DNA from: Flammula alnicola
Taxonomy: Eukaryota; Basidiomycota; Agaricomycetes; Agaricales; Strophariaceae
Direction: 5' to 3'
Length of the DNA stretch: 64,000 nucleotides
Assembly (NCBI GenBank): GCA_015499995.1
Contig: JADNRV010000041.1
Coordinates: 248,001 to 312,000, forward strand
The position numbers and the translations under genes are program-made. Of this stretch, positions 11,828 through 23,299 are shown piece after piece. The stretch's first letter is position 1; the number at the start of each line of letters is the position of its first letter. The notes under the pieces were generated by a model, which was not told where the DNA came from, searched no databases, and saw nothing but the letters and a program-made list of their open reading frames with translations.

Positions 11828-14800
11828 TTATGATGATTTAGATTCTAGATTAGAAATATCTTCCTCCAATACTTCGGCAATAGTCCGAATGGGTTCACCC
11901 TTGATCACCTTTCTGACCTCATCTAAATTGAGTGTTTCATGGTCCACCAAGGCATGCGCGAGCTGAAAAGGCCAAAGATCAGATAAGTAGGAAAGCAAGG
12001 GATAGGGACAGAGATCTACAGACCAAATGCAACTCCGTAATTTTCGCGGTAAGAAGGGCCGTCGCCCGGGCTTCGCCTCCTCGAATAAGTCTATGTCAAA
12101 ACGAAGCCCAGTGAGCCAACGCCATATTCAGACAGAAGGGATGATAGAATAACGAATGGGCGACAGCAGCGGTTCTCTATAAACTTACTTTGTGACTTCT
12201 TCCTCGATTTGTTCCTTTCTTCTGGGACTTATCGATTCATCTCGATCGTCATGGAACACAGGACCTAGTTTGGAGAACCCCCAACGCTAGCAGCGAAATT
12301 CAGAAATTTCGAAAGATAAGAATACTCCGTCGATAAAGCAACTGACCTTCACCATAGACTGTGCAGTCCTCGTCGCCTGCCGGATATCTGAACTAGCGCC
12401 ACTTGTGATGTTCTCAGATCCATAAACTGAGCATCGAGAACCAGTCAAACGCCGGCAATGGCCATCCAGAAGACATTATCTACTCACTGAGTTCCTCAGC
12501 TACACGACCTCCCATTGACACATCGATTTCTGCCAAATATTCCTTCAAGCTGATAGAAGTGCGATCATTTTCAGGAAGCTGCGCAGTCTTGAGAATTTAT
12601 TTTTTGTCAGTTAAGCAATTCCAAAAACATGACGTATTGACCCACATAGCCCAGAGCATGACCTCGGGGAACACATGTGACCTTATGCAGAGGCATTGCC
12701 CCATCAGTATAGAGGGCGACAAGAGCATGGCCACCCTTCACGGCGGTTAGTGAAGGTGATGACAAAGCGGTGAAAGATTCCTCCAACCTCATGATAAGCA
12801 GTCGCTAGTTTGTCTTTCTCATCAAGGTACTGGCTCTTCCTTTCTGCTCCCATAAGAATCCGGTCCTAAGGAAGCGATGTGACTGAATGATTAAAATCAG
12901 CAAGGTTGAAATTAACACACCTTTGCCCATTCGAAATGTTCCAGGCCCACCTCCTTCGCACGGAGTTTAGATGCTTGGATGGCTGCTTGACTTTAATAGG
13001 CTTACTTCAACATCTGAACCGAAAAACGACCTGTCCGAACCGACTTACTTCACCATGTTCTGTAAGTCTGCCCCTGAGAAACCAGGTGTTCCTCGCGCCA
13101 GAATTTTTGGATCAACATCTGTGATCATGCGGTAAGATTCGTGTCTACAAAAAAGTTAAGATGTAAATGCCTTTTGAAACAGTAATGCCCTGCATGTGGT
13201 GTTGCAGAATTTGTACACGGCCTCGAATGTCAGGCAGGGGCACTGCGATAATTCTGTCGAAACGGCCCGGACGAACAAGTGCTCTAGAAAAGGTTGAGAT
13301 GTCATTTATTAGAGATAAAGGATTAACGTACTGGTCCAAACTTTCCGGGAAGTTCGTTGCGGCGATAACAATAACGCCTTCAGTTTGTTGGAAACCGTCC
13401 ATCTCCACCAAGAGTTGATTAAGAGTTTGCTTCATATATTGTTGGTCACGACTACTACGCTTGCCACCGACAGCATCGAGCTCGTCAATGAAAATGATAG
13501 CAGGTTCTTTCTTGCGAGCAGCTGCGAACAGTTCTCGGACACGTTTGGCACCGACTCCAACAAACATCTCCTCAAAATCGGACCTGTAGACCATCAGTGA
13601 ACAGTAACAAGTGAAGATTGCACGTGAGCTAACCCTGAAGCGAAGAAGAACGGCACAGCGGCCTCTCCAGCAACGGCACGAGCCAACAAGGTCTTTCCTG
13701 TACCAGGAGGTCTATTCAATACACGTATGTGAGCAATATGTAGTTACGACATATGATTGATTTACTGACCCTGTCAAGAGAACGCCTTTGGGCAATTTGC
13801 CTCCAAGGGAGGCGAATGCGGACGGATCCTTCAAGAAGGCAACCACATCTTGCAGTTCCTGGGCATTACTCAGTATCCAACAAGGAATGCACAAAGTTAA
13901 TGATTTACCTCTTTGGCTTCATCAACTCCATGAACATCGCCGAACGTGACCGTTTTTCCTTCAGTAGGTTCAAACTGCGATTGACGAGGCCCGGCCTTCA
14001 TGAAGCCACTATTCTCAAAGAATACCGATAATATGACCAAGAAAACTAATTGTCATGATTAGTTGACAATACTGATAAGCCGAGCAGGAACTTACAGAAG
14101 GAGCTGACGGTGACCAAGACAAGGAAGCGGACAAGACGTGGAATCCAAGAACCTTTGCCTGTTTGATGTCGTCAGTCAAGAAACTGATAGGCGCCCATGT
14201 TTTACAGACTTACGCTCAACGATAGACACCTGAATAGGATTGATTTGGGAAGAATCGCCAACATGCGGAGCTTTCAAAGCATCCAACGTATGCGGCGGAT
14301 GAACCGTTCCAGACGCATCTGACTTGGCCATGACTTGCTGGGCAATTGTTTGACTTGAAGGATGTTGGGTTGACGTCTCGGGGATTGACTGAGTTGCCTC
14401 TGATGGCGTAGTGGCCGACGGTGTTGTTGGAGCAGGTTGACCTGCTTCCACAGCCTCTGAATGAGCCCCTGACGCCGTCTGGTTAGCCACCACAGTGCCT
14501 TGCTGTGCTGCCAGTAATGCATCTCGCTTCTTGGCCGCGTCAGGAATCGAAGCAGTTTGCTCAAGGTTGTTGAGACATGTGAGATATATCTTGAACGCCT
14601 CTGCAGACTGTAGTAAAGGCGAAGAAGGATCCTATTGTGATTTGAAGAATGAGCCCACGAACCCTATATGCATTAATGACTCACGAATTCGCACATCCTT
14701 TCCCAACGAGTGACAACTAATTCATATGAGGACTTGAGTTTGGTATCGAGAAGGGCTTCAAATAACGCCAATTGCTTAGGCACGTCATGAGGGTGAACGT

Positions 14801-15133
14801 TGGCCTCGGCCTCTAACCGTGTGATTAGTGCAACGACGTGAGGTGTAGGAGTTGTTTCCGATTTTGAACGAGAAAAGATAGAACCGAGACTAAGCATACG
14901 ACGACTGCATGGTGTGGCCGCAAGTAAATAATGATGTCCAATGAAGTTCAAAGTTGAAGGAGTTCTAAGCGTTTGGGTGGTTGAAACTGAAAACAAGCGA
15001 GCAAATGTGGGGAGGGGTCTTGGGGTAATAGCCCGAGCAACGGAGACGCGCAATATCCCCTGCAACTGTTGTAGACTGTGAGCACCACACCAAACTGATT
15101 GTATATAAAACTTACGAGGGAATGCTTGAACAT
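11828..15133 (-). CDS. YME1: Mitochondrial i-AAA protease Yme1 (FtsH family)
   Basis: Eighteen exons give 778 residues. Yme1 is a hexameric ATP-driven zinc protease of the inner mitochondrial membrane facing the intermembrane space. The N-terminal half (exons to about residue 270) has a presequence-like start and a low-complexity A/T/P/Q linker. One membrane span lies at about 281-302 ([19 protein letters not shown]). The AAA domain shows Walker A GPPGTGKT (369-376), Walker B FIDELD (Asp428, Glu429) and RPGRFDR. The protease zinc site is HEGGH (588-592). Exons: 15116-15133, 14685-15065, 14214-14631, 14096-14158, 13909-14045, 13770-13858, 13634-13711, 13332-13583, 13171-13283, 13049-13118, 12921-12990, 12788-12865, 12646-12735, 12488-12587, 12347-12426, 12189-12286, 12024-12090 and 11828-11962. 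The intron 13119-13170 uses a GC donor. The first exon codes for only six residues. Confidence 0.96.
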
Positions 15134-15328
15134 CCCGACGTGCTAGAGGAGAGCCAGAGGATAAGAGAGAGAAAGTGCCGAGTCGGAAATGTAATGTATG
15201 CGCAAGAAAAATCCGTGCCGTGGTGTGCGCACGTCACTGCATCACGCGCTTATGTAAGCTCATCGGCCATTCTTTTTTTGTGATCACCTTCTGCGCGCTA
15301 GCTTTACCACCATGTTCTCCTCTTTGCC

Positions 15329-16522
15329 ATGTCCGATATCCAGAAAGGTACTGTCCCACTTTCGAGGTTCATGAAGGGAGTCATTGATTGTGATTTTTTG
15401 CAGCTACTTTATCTCTAGTTCTCCTTGTGGAAAGCTGCAATGCCGCCGTAAAAGGGCTTTCTGAAGAAGCAAATGATATCGGAGATTATCCTACATCAGA
15501 CTTCACAATCCTTCGGACAGACTTTATCTCCCTACTCTCCATACTCTACGCGGCGACGACAAAAGTAGCGCTCTCTCTCAAGCCTTCCGCGCCTCAACAC
15601 AAAGCATCACTCGTACCACTCAAAGACATCTCCAACAATGTTGCTGCTCTTGTGCACTCCATTCGTCTCATGCGCCTCAAGGAAGGCGTCACCGTCGTGC
15701 GAGAATATGAATCTGTTGCTCATAATGTCATCAGTTCCATACGAGCTCTCGGTCAGACGCTACAATCTTCCCCGTCCGACGGCACAGCTTCGGAGGAGTA
15801 CCTCGTGAGGACTGGAGAAGTTCATGAACTCATCGACACAGCGAGAAAGTCAGGTGGCTTGTCTCTCAACAACCGTGATGCTGTTCGAAAGATATGGCTG
15901 CGTGACCACGATTCCCTGGTGGATGGAGCCGAGGAGATACAAGAGATGTGCAAACCTTCCAGCGCGGATGAAGAAGAAGGCGCATTTGACGATGGTTGGG
16001 AAGAACTAGGGATCTCTTCCAATCAAAAACTATCTCCGGCTGAATTAGACAGAACGGCAAAGGTGCGTCTTTCCCTAATATTATGATTGGTCGAATTGAT
16101 TTACACCCATCAAGGTACAAGCCGTGCTCAAACTAGCAATCCTGCTTCACAAACGCGTTATCAAAGATATCCTTTCCTCTGATACACGTCTTAAGGATAA
16201 CATGGCCCTAGACAAAATCGCTATGCTCTCTGGCAAACTCTTAGTCGCATCTGACGACTTCATATCTTCCATGTACGCTCCACAACAGCCGTCGAACATC
16301 ACTCCCTATCTGGCTTCCTTCTGGGATGTTATCAAGGACATCCGAGTGACGATCTTGCCTTCCCAAGATAACAGCTTGGAAGAACAGTTGAATGGCTTGT
16401 TACTGTCGAGCCAAGCCAGTGATAAAACACGCAAATGGTTTACCACTTGCTTCGAGCAGATAGACAAGGCTGCTGCAAAAGTTTCGGATACCCTGAGAAA
16501 TCCAATCGAGGATAGCTCTTGA
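15329..16522 (+). CDS. GCIP / cyclin-D1-binding-protein-1-like protein
   Basis: Three exons (15329-15347, 15404-16062, 16115-16522) give 361 residues. The protein is almost wholly helical, with an acidic central segment (ADEEEGAFDDGWEEL) followed by a second helical half. This matches what I recall of the GCIP (CCNDBP1) family, which in animals binds cyclin D and HLH proteins; the role in fungi is little known. It stands head to head with YME1, with only 195 bases between the start codons. No signal peptide or membrane span is seen. Family placement is from the overall pattern rather than a catalytic motif. Confidence 0.7.
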
Positions 16523-17344
16523 CGATGCTGCTTACACGGATGATAGAGGCGCTTATTCGACTCTGTCCATTAAAGTTTAGCACGATCAATAAACCATTCA
16601 AGGTCTCATCATGCTCATGGGTAGTTTCTCCTCCAGACAAGTCATGCAAGGTGGCGATACTTATAATACTTGAAAGTATCTGCACTCCTAGTGCTCTGGA
16701 AAATCTGGAAGGCGCCCGAGGTTCACATCTTGAAATTTATGTACGTAGCAAGGAAACCGCGCACAACGGACAAAGCTCAGCATCACCAGTTTAATTAACG
16801 TGTTACACGTCATAATTGTCTTTTTTCTCTCTCTCTCATCAGTTCCTATTTGTTCCAGAAACTATAACTGGGGGCAGGTTCCGGCGATTTTCACGGTCCG
16901 CGTTCTCTGTATTCCAAGTCAGGTACGCGAAGGACCACCTTACCGCCTTTGTACCACCTCTTACCACCTCCTCGCCTCGAGGATCTCATTGGAACCTTGG
17001 GTCAAAAACGGAACGAGATGGATCCTGATAGATCCCAAAATTGAAAAGACAAGGATGTCTGCCGGCTACGTCTAATCACTTGCGAAGATATCTGACGATT
17101 CGGAGTGCACGCTAACTTCTGATAAAGCTAGCGGTGCTACGGTATAATCAGATCCTGTATGTTGCCTGCTTGCCACCGTGCCAGTGCCCTATGCTTCGGG
17201 GAGTATTCTAACCGATGTTTCTCCGGCCCTATGCGTGCCTCGTCGGTAAAGGCTCAGGCTGTTATAAAGTCCCTCTGGCTGCATCTTGTCTTGCCAGATT
17301 TCTAGAACCCATCCGAGTCGCACAATAACTCTCCAGGTCTAACC
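16523..17344. other. Intergenic, 3' of the GCIP-like gene
   Basis: Several 60-90 codon open frames occur but none resembles a known protein or splices well. The last 100 bases probably hold the old promoter of the pseudogene at 17345. Confidence 0.4.
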
Positions 17345-17936
17345 ATGCTCGTCAACGATCCTCCTAAAATCACCTTCGTCAAACAATGCACTGGTTTCGG
17401 CCTCTTAGAAGGCACCGTTACCCTCTAGGCCGACTGCATCATGACTGACGGCACCAGCCGACGCTCCACGCTCGACCTGAACGTCTGCCTCGGCTCAGGC
17501 ATCCCAGACAAATGGATGATCCCTGTCGCGGCACGATACTGGGCCGGCCTCCAGGACGGACGCTACATCCGCCTCGAAGGAACCTGGCTCAAAAGCCAAT
17601 TCTAAGTCGACAAGTCGACATGGGCCTCCTGGTGGGGAAAGGAATAGAAGGACCAATACTTGGATTTCACCACATGTATCCGGATCAACCAGACATTCGG
17701 CGAGCTCGAATACTGGGTTTGGCATCCGTGAGTGTGTTTCTTTACCTTTCGAGACGGATCTCCTCTAATAATATGATATGGACACCAGCGAACCGAAAGA
17801 GATCCCAGCCTGGGTCAAGACAGCCGCTGGTATGATTCCGAAACATAAAGCTGGCCCGACGTACGGACCCGCACTGAAGATTATATTCGACGCGAACGAG
17901 GCCGATCAAAACTAGCAGCAAGAGGAGAAGAAGTAA
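17345..17936 (+). pseudogene. Decayed gene with in-frame stops, perhaps CVNH-like
   Basis: From the ATG at 17345 one frame reads as a normal protein across three stops (TAG 17426-17428, TAA 17603-17605, TAG 17645-17647). It continues over a good GT-AG intron (17728-17788) into a second exon with a further TAG and a final TAA at 17934-17936. With the stops read through, the product is about 175 residues. Its start, with C...GFGLLEGTVTL, ADC and STLDLNVCLG, recalls a CVNH (cyanovirin-N homology) repeat, a fungal carbohydrate-binding fold; this is tentative. Every internal stop would be restored by one T-to-C change giving CAG or CAA. Neighbouring genes end normally at TAA/TAG, so a changed genetic code is not the cause. 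Confidence 0.6.
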
Positions 17937-18248
17937 ATGGACGGAGAGTTTTATAAGGATGTCTATCGGGAGGGCGTAAATATTGTCAGGAGAGGCACTT
18001 AACCTGCCATTCAGGATTGTAATTTTTCACTCCGGGAACATTTTCTACTATGACCTTTCGTTCTAGTAAATACATATGTTTGACGTGCGTAAATGATTAG
18101 TTTATGCATTACAGCACCAAGCTTACCGAAGCCACAGAAGAGAATGATCCATGTCATGATCAAGGCAAGTTCTGGCATATTAGACCTTGTGAAGACTCCA
18201 GAAAAATCAGACGAGGATGATCTAAGGACGATGCTATTATACAGCTAC
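17937..18248. other. Intergenic between pseudogene and nuclear protein gene
   Basis: About 310 bases between convergent genes, AT-rich, with no coding signal. It probably holds the two 3' UTRs. Confidence 0.5.
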
Positions 18249-19713
18249 CTAATTAACCTCGCCCTCCTCCCTACTCTCGTACACAGCTTCCTGCCACTGC
18301 TGTTCTTGCTGCTGTTCCTTCTGTCTTCTTCTCTCCCTCTCAAAATGGTCTCTCCACTTCCCAGCCAGGAAGTTAGGGTACAACGCTGAGCTATGTTCTG
18401 CCTTGAGCTTGTCTTCGAAGCGCGATATTTTATCAATTGAGCTTGTAGATCGAACGAATGTTCCTGTAGGGCACTGTCAATGTGGTATCAAAATTAGAAA
18501 AACATGATTAACGAACTGCTTCTGCTGCCCGCCTGGCTTTGGCTTCATCCCTCAGTCGATTCAACTCCTTTCGTCGCTCTTCTTCCTTTGTTCGTCGCGG
18601 TGTTCCTCCGTCACTCGGGCCCTGCAAATGGTGAGTTGTGTCAGAGACGACAAACAATGCTAACACGATATAGTACGTACCGTCTTCGAGAAGAGTTCTT
18701 GGTAAATAGATTTATTGGAAAGGTCAATGTCCCTTTTGTTGATGAGTGTCTCGCGGTGGGTCAATTTACTGTTCGCTCCAAGTTCAAGAGGGAGTTTCTT
18801 CGCTGGAGCCGTAGCGGATAGAGGTGTACTGAGGCCCGAGGGACCTGCAAGTTTGGTTTTCTTTATTGTTGGTAATTTCGGCTTCTTGAGAATTGCTGTG
18901 GGAGCAGGGGAATCTTGCTTGGCTGCAGCAGGGCTGGTTTGCTCCACAGTAGCAGGTGCCTCAGGCATAGAGGTCGTATCCCCCACAACATCAATGAGAG
19001 TTTCGTCAAGTTTGGGGGGCGGTTTTGGCCTCTTCTTTCCTGCCGCGAAGGCGTTGACAGGTTTCTTCTCTGTCCCAGAGTGTCCTGCTTCACTAGGCTC
19101 CGCTCTAGCCTTCCGCTTGGTTCCTTTCCCGGTACGCGCTCCGCTAGATGAGGCTTTCCTTTTGCCCTTTGAAATTTTAGTTGGCTTCTCGTCCGGCGAT
19201 AAATAGTCGTCATCGTTATCCTCAGGCATAGCGTCCGGCACCGTATCCATATAATCCTCATGTTCGTCCTCCGATTCAGACACCACCACTCTCCGCGCCT
19301 TCTTCCTGGCAGGCGGTCCATCCGCGTGTGCCTTCCCTTTCGACCTGGGCAGACTCTTCCCTGAGACGGCACTACGTTGCGCCAAGTGTTCCGACCGATG
19401 GTCGTCTTGTTCTTGGACTTCGTCGCCAACTGCGTCGTTCATCACGTCTACCTCAACATCGGCAGGGGGAGGAGGAGCCGTAGCACTAGTGGCAGAGACG
19501 GGTTCAGCCGTACTCTGGCGTCGATTTGTTTCGACTGTTGGACTCTGGGCATCATGCGTTCCGGTTCCGGACCCACGAAACTCTCGTCTTCAGAATCCTG
19601 CATATATCTCTTGGGAAGCTTGCGCTTTCGCTGCGACTTAACTGGCGAGGCCTGATCCTGTAGCAACTAGGTCAGCTGAGGCGGATTTGGTAATTTGAAA
19701 AGAGTACCTCCAT
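18249..19713 (-). CDS. Highly charged, largely disordered, probably nuclear protein
   Basis: I do not recognise a named family. A model of 426 residues uses exons 19708-19713, 19577-19657, 18681-19544, 18517-18621 and 18249-18473. The N-terminal part holds a basic cluster (KSQRKRKLPKRY) followed by DSEDES. The middle alternates nuclear-localisation-like blocks (ARKKARR, KGKRKAS) with acidic runs (SESEDEHEDY). The C-terminal 100 residues form a charged helix, with ALYPNFLAGKWRDHFERERR and a glutamine-rich end. A nuclear or chromatin role is inferred only from composition. The segment 19545-19576 must be removed to keep frame; it is a 32-nt GT...AG, very short for an intron, so a base-level error is equally possible. 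The start is uncertain: an ATG at 19769 begins MALRIKIPAAKL but does not splice in frame. Confidence 0.55.
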
Positions 19714-20853
19714 AAGATCCCGGCGTCTGGTTGTGGTAGTTTAGCGGCAGGAATCTTTATTCGCAGGGCCATTGTCTGGATTCGGGTCACGTCAAAGTAA
19801 GGAAGAAGCACAGTAGATTATGTAAGACAAATGGCAAACATCCTCTGGATGCGCAAAGTTGGCGCAAAGCGTTCTGCTTCAGTGGTTATAAATCTAGCTT
19901 ATGCACGTTGAACGTTGAATGCACATCTTTCGCTCTCGGCGACCACTGCATCGAGGTCCCCCCTATTCTGAGCCGCGCGTACAAAGTTCAAACCGATCTT
20001 GGTTCACAATTGCGCAACCTCTGTCCACATTACACAGGAGTCCCAGGACAAGTCTAGTATAGGGTTATGCATCGCGGCCCTCACACTCACTGGGATTGCC
20101 ACTTCGACAAAGGAGAAGTGAAGTTTATCAGCAGTAATGTTATTCCGGAGAACAACAATGGAACGTTTACAAGCCGTTCTTGACAATTGCATCAACAAGC
20201 GCCCAACACCTCCGATCATATCCAATCTACCGAACCAAATGATAAAGCACCTTTCAACAACGTGAAGGCTACTATCCTCATCCTTTCATCTCGATTGCCC
20301 TTGCATCGACGACCATTCTGCCCAACGTTGTATCTCTTTCAACTAGGCCTAGGGACTCTATGAACCATGCAATTGGTGACAATTCCTTGCTCTTTATAAT
20401 TAGATCTCAGTCTTTAATCTTCCCATATTCTCTAGATGTTACATCGCTATCTTGTGCGCCATCTCACAGTTGATGTGGACTTCCTGGTGATTTTGCAACG
20501 TGAAAGCTTATAAATGTTAAGCAGTCGACAGTTACCTAAACTGAGTGAGTCGTCCATGAAATATTCTGGTTGCCTGCACTTAGTCGGCCATATACTCCCG
20601 AGTCGCAAAAGCTGCTACATTCGATTTGTTCCCCATCTATCCCGATCCTCTTCAGCTTGTATCAGAGTTCCCTCTCTCGAGACAATGCCGTCTATATCCT
20701 GGATCCATGTGTTAATCGGACGTGGAGAGCACGAAAGGAACGACGGTGTCGGGAGTAACTGGATTCTTACAAGTATTCCGATTTAGAATAGGTATTGATT
20801 GATTTCCCAATAAAACAAATACAAGACTTTCAAACTGCTAAATTTCCCCATAC
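19714..20853. other. Intergenic, 1.1 kb
   Basis: It lies between the start of the nuclear-protein gene and the end of FBP1. Only short scattered open frames are seen. The ATG of an alternative N-terminus for the nuclear protein is at 19769. No RNA gene or repeat was recognised. Confidence 0.4.
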
Positions 20854-22220
20854 CTACTTCACATCCGATGGAACCTCCTTGAAGAACTTGATAACATCTT
20901 GGACATCATCTCTGCTACCAAGGAAAACCGAGCAGCGCTCGTGGATGTTGGTGGGAACGATGTCCAGGATACGTTTGGTACCCGTCGTAGCGATTCCTCC
21001 GGCCTTTATCAAGAAATTAGACTTGTTGGATAAATAGGTTAGACATTACACACCTGTTCGGTTAAGAAAGCCATGGGAAACGCCTCATAGAGTAGCCTCA
21101 ATTTCCCATTCTTGCTCTTCTTATCGTTCGGGTATCCGAAGATTCCTCCGTAGAGCAGGGTCCTGTGAACGTCGGCAACCATTGATCCGATGTACCGAGC
21201 GCTATATGGCGTCTTGGGCGGGGCGGGGAATTTAATGGAGTTGAGGTAGGCGGTGACGGGAGCGTGGAAGTACATGGCATTTCCTTCATTAAATGAATAG
21301 ATCTTGCCGCGCTGAGGAATCGTGATCTGCAAGATCGCGTCAACAAATTGTTCACTATCTTTTCAAAATTACTGGCACATACGTTAGGATGCGTGAGGAT
21401 GAATTCACCCAAAGCTGCATCAAGGGTATAGCCGTTTACGCCAGACCCGGTGGAGAGAACGAGATTTGCAGAGGAGCCATACCTACACGAACGATCATCA
21501 GTGTGAAACTCATAGACATGGATTCAGAACTTACATGGTGTAACCGGCAGCGACCATCTCACTTCCGGGGCGAAGGACATCCTCAAGGGAACCCGTTGAA
21601 TCTGGTCGCTTAATAGAGAAAATGAGTAGTCAATAACCCGTCGCGTTCACACCGAAAAAAGAGTGATCAGAAAAGCACACGACTTACCACTTGGTAGATT
21701 CCGAAAATCGTGCCAATATTCACACCGGCGTCTATGTTGCTGCTACCATCAAGAGGATCGAAGACGACGCAGTATTTCCCCCTGTGTTTCTCCTCAATGA
21801 TGATGGCGTTCTCGAGTTCTTCCGAGACGAGCACAGCGGTCTTGCCGGACGCACGCAGAGCATTAACCATGATGTCATTAGAGAGGACATCCAACTTCTT
21901 CTGTTCCTCGCCTTGCACGTTTGTCTCGCCAGCGAGTCCGACACTAGATAATTTGAATTTGCGGAAAAACTGAAGGGTAGATGGATCTTACAGATTAATC
22001 AAGCGCGCCTTCCGGACATTGGTTGCAATAAACTTGGATGTCACTTGGATAGCAGTCAAGAGGAGCGTCAAATCGCCAGTCGCCGCCGATCCCAGACGTA
22101 TCTGGTCGTTTAGGACATGGCTATAGAATAATCAGATTTTCATTGCGATGGTACGCAAGAAGGGTAAACATACCGAGTAAGAGTGATCAAGTCGGTGCTA
22201 GGAGCTTCCTCTGAAGACAT
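20854..22220 (-). CDS. FBP1: Fructose-1,6-bisphosphatase
   Basis: Seven exons (22174-22220, 21992-22120, 21688-21943, 21535-21608, 21383-21482, 21054-21326, 20854-21003) give 342 residues, the usual length. The enzyme hydrolyses fructose 1,6-bisphosphate to fructose 6-phosphate, the committed step of gluconeogenesis, in the cytosol. The metal-binding signature is intact: SEELENAI and [13 protein letters not shown]. The substrate-side motifs [17 protein letters not shown] and [11 protein letters not shown] are also present. All introns are GT-AG and keep frame. In yeasts this gene is repressed by glucose; GC-rich CCCCT-type boxes lie about 210 bases upstream (near 22440), but a link to carbon regulation is only a guess. 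Confidence 0.97.
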
Positions 22221-22420
22221 TTGGAGATGCTGATGATTTAGGTCGATTCAAAGAAATGATTATAAGTGCGTTATCGACGGACAGAACCGGACGATGCGGG
22301 GTTGTACTGGGAGAAAGATGTAAGACTCTGGATTGACGGCAGCGGCTCATAGGCTGTTCCGTGCGATGAGCCGGAAGCATATCACGTGTATGTATTCGGA
22401 TCTAATCTTTCTGGAGGACG

Positions 22421-22474
22421 TTCCGGTATTCGAGATTCCGCCCCTCCACACTGTCCGAGTGTCCACACTGTCCG
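22421..22474 (-). repeat. Imperfect inverted repeat, left copy
   Basis: Its reverse complement aligns with 23066-23116 at roughly 80% identity. It carries units like CGGACAGTGTGGACA and GGAGGGGCGGA in the same order. The right copy differs mainly by one-base gaps. Confidence 0.55.
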
Positions 22475-23065
22475 AACCGCTTGCTTATCACATCAGTCAC
22501 GCCGGCCACTCTGCCCCAGCTCCCCAAGCCTAGATGATTTATTAATTATGTACTCTTCAGCGGACTTATTTCATTGTATATAAATGTATAAGAAAATAGG
22601 GTCACAGTGCACTGATAATATGTAAACTTTCGAGAAAATCAAAACTAAGTAAATTTAAATATAAATATTGATTTATTGATAGAGTACTGTGTGATAGAAG
22701 TATAGTGTCGAAGCAGGCATCTCGCTGAGGAAAGACAAAGAGGCATTTATTTGGAAGAGATTTGGCACTTTCAGCTTCATTTTCATAAGGCGAGATATGC
22801 TGTCGGTCCTCGCCATTGCATCCAATGCAGCAAGCAACAATTTATGTTCATTTTGCAGGTAATTACAGTAAATTTTTGAATTAGTAGACTAGTAGTGTTC
22901 ATAGGGGAAATATCTTATATTATGATAAAGGCGGGGGTGAATAGAGGGATAGTTTTTGAACTATTGCAACGTACAGGGTGAGGATCGGCTCGACGCGTCG
23001 AGCGTGGATGCGCGGCGTTGATCACGAGAGTGATTCGCAGGCTTTACTGAATTGTCAGCCACTGT

Positions 23066-23116
23066 CGGACGTGTGGACAGCGGACATGTGGAGGGCGGAC
23101 TCTCGAAATACGGATC
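23066..23116 (+). repeat. Imperfect inverted repeat, right copy
   Basis: Partner of 22421-22474 in opposite orientation. It contains CGGACGTGTGGACAG, then GTGGAGGGCGGACTCTCGAA. Confidence 0.55.
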
Positions 23117-23299
23117 TGTCTTTCTCAGACTCCTTTCCGAACGGTCCGGAGCTCTCACTCAACTCTCATCTATGTACTTTAAAGTGGTTTGCAATAATCA
23201 GTTCAATTCTATTCTATGCCAAGCTCAATCAATCTCATTGATTCCAAGAAGCAAGATAACCTTTTATTACATATGTAATACTATGCAGCATAGTAGTTA

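Larger units (their letters stand above)
22221..23299. other. Intergenic with AT-rich core and imperfect inverted repeats
   Basis: It holds the FBP1 promoter on the left. Related GC-rich segments at 22421-22474 and 23066-23116 face each other across about 600 bases. The interior (about 22540-22970) is strongly AT-rich and has no long frame. Confidence 0.5.

Noticed and set aside
17345..17936. Reassigned stop codons (TAA/TAG as glutamine)
   Set aside because: FBP1, YME1, TOM40, GT15 copy 1, OST3 and other genes here end properly at TAA or TAG, so the code is standard; decay fits better.
18249..18473. Frame breaks at the C-terminus of the charged nuclear protein
   Set aside because: A first reading suggested missing bases, but careful re-reading gives one continuous frame through FEDKLKAEHSSALYPNF to the stop.
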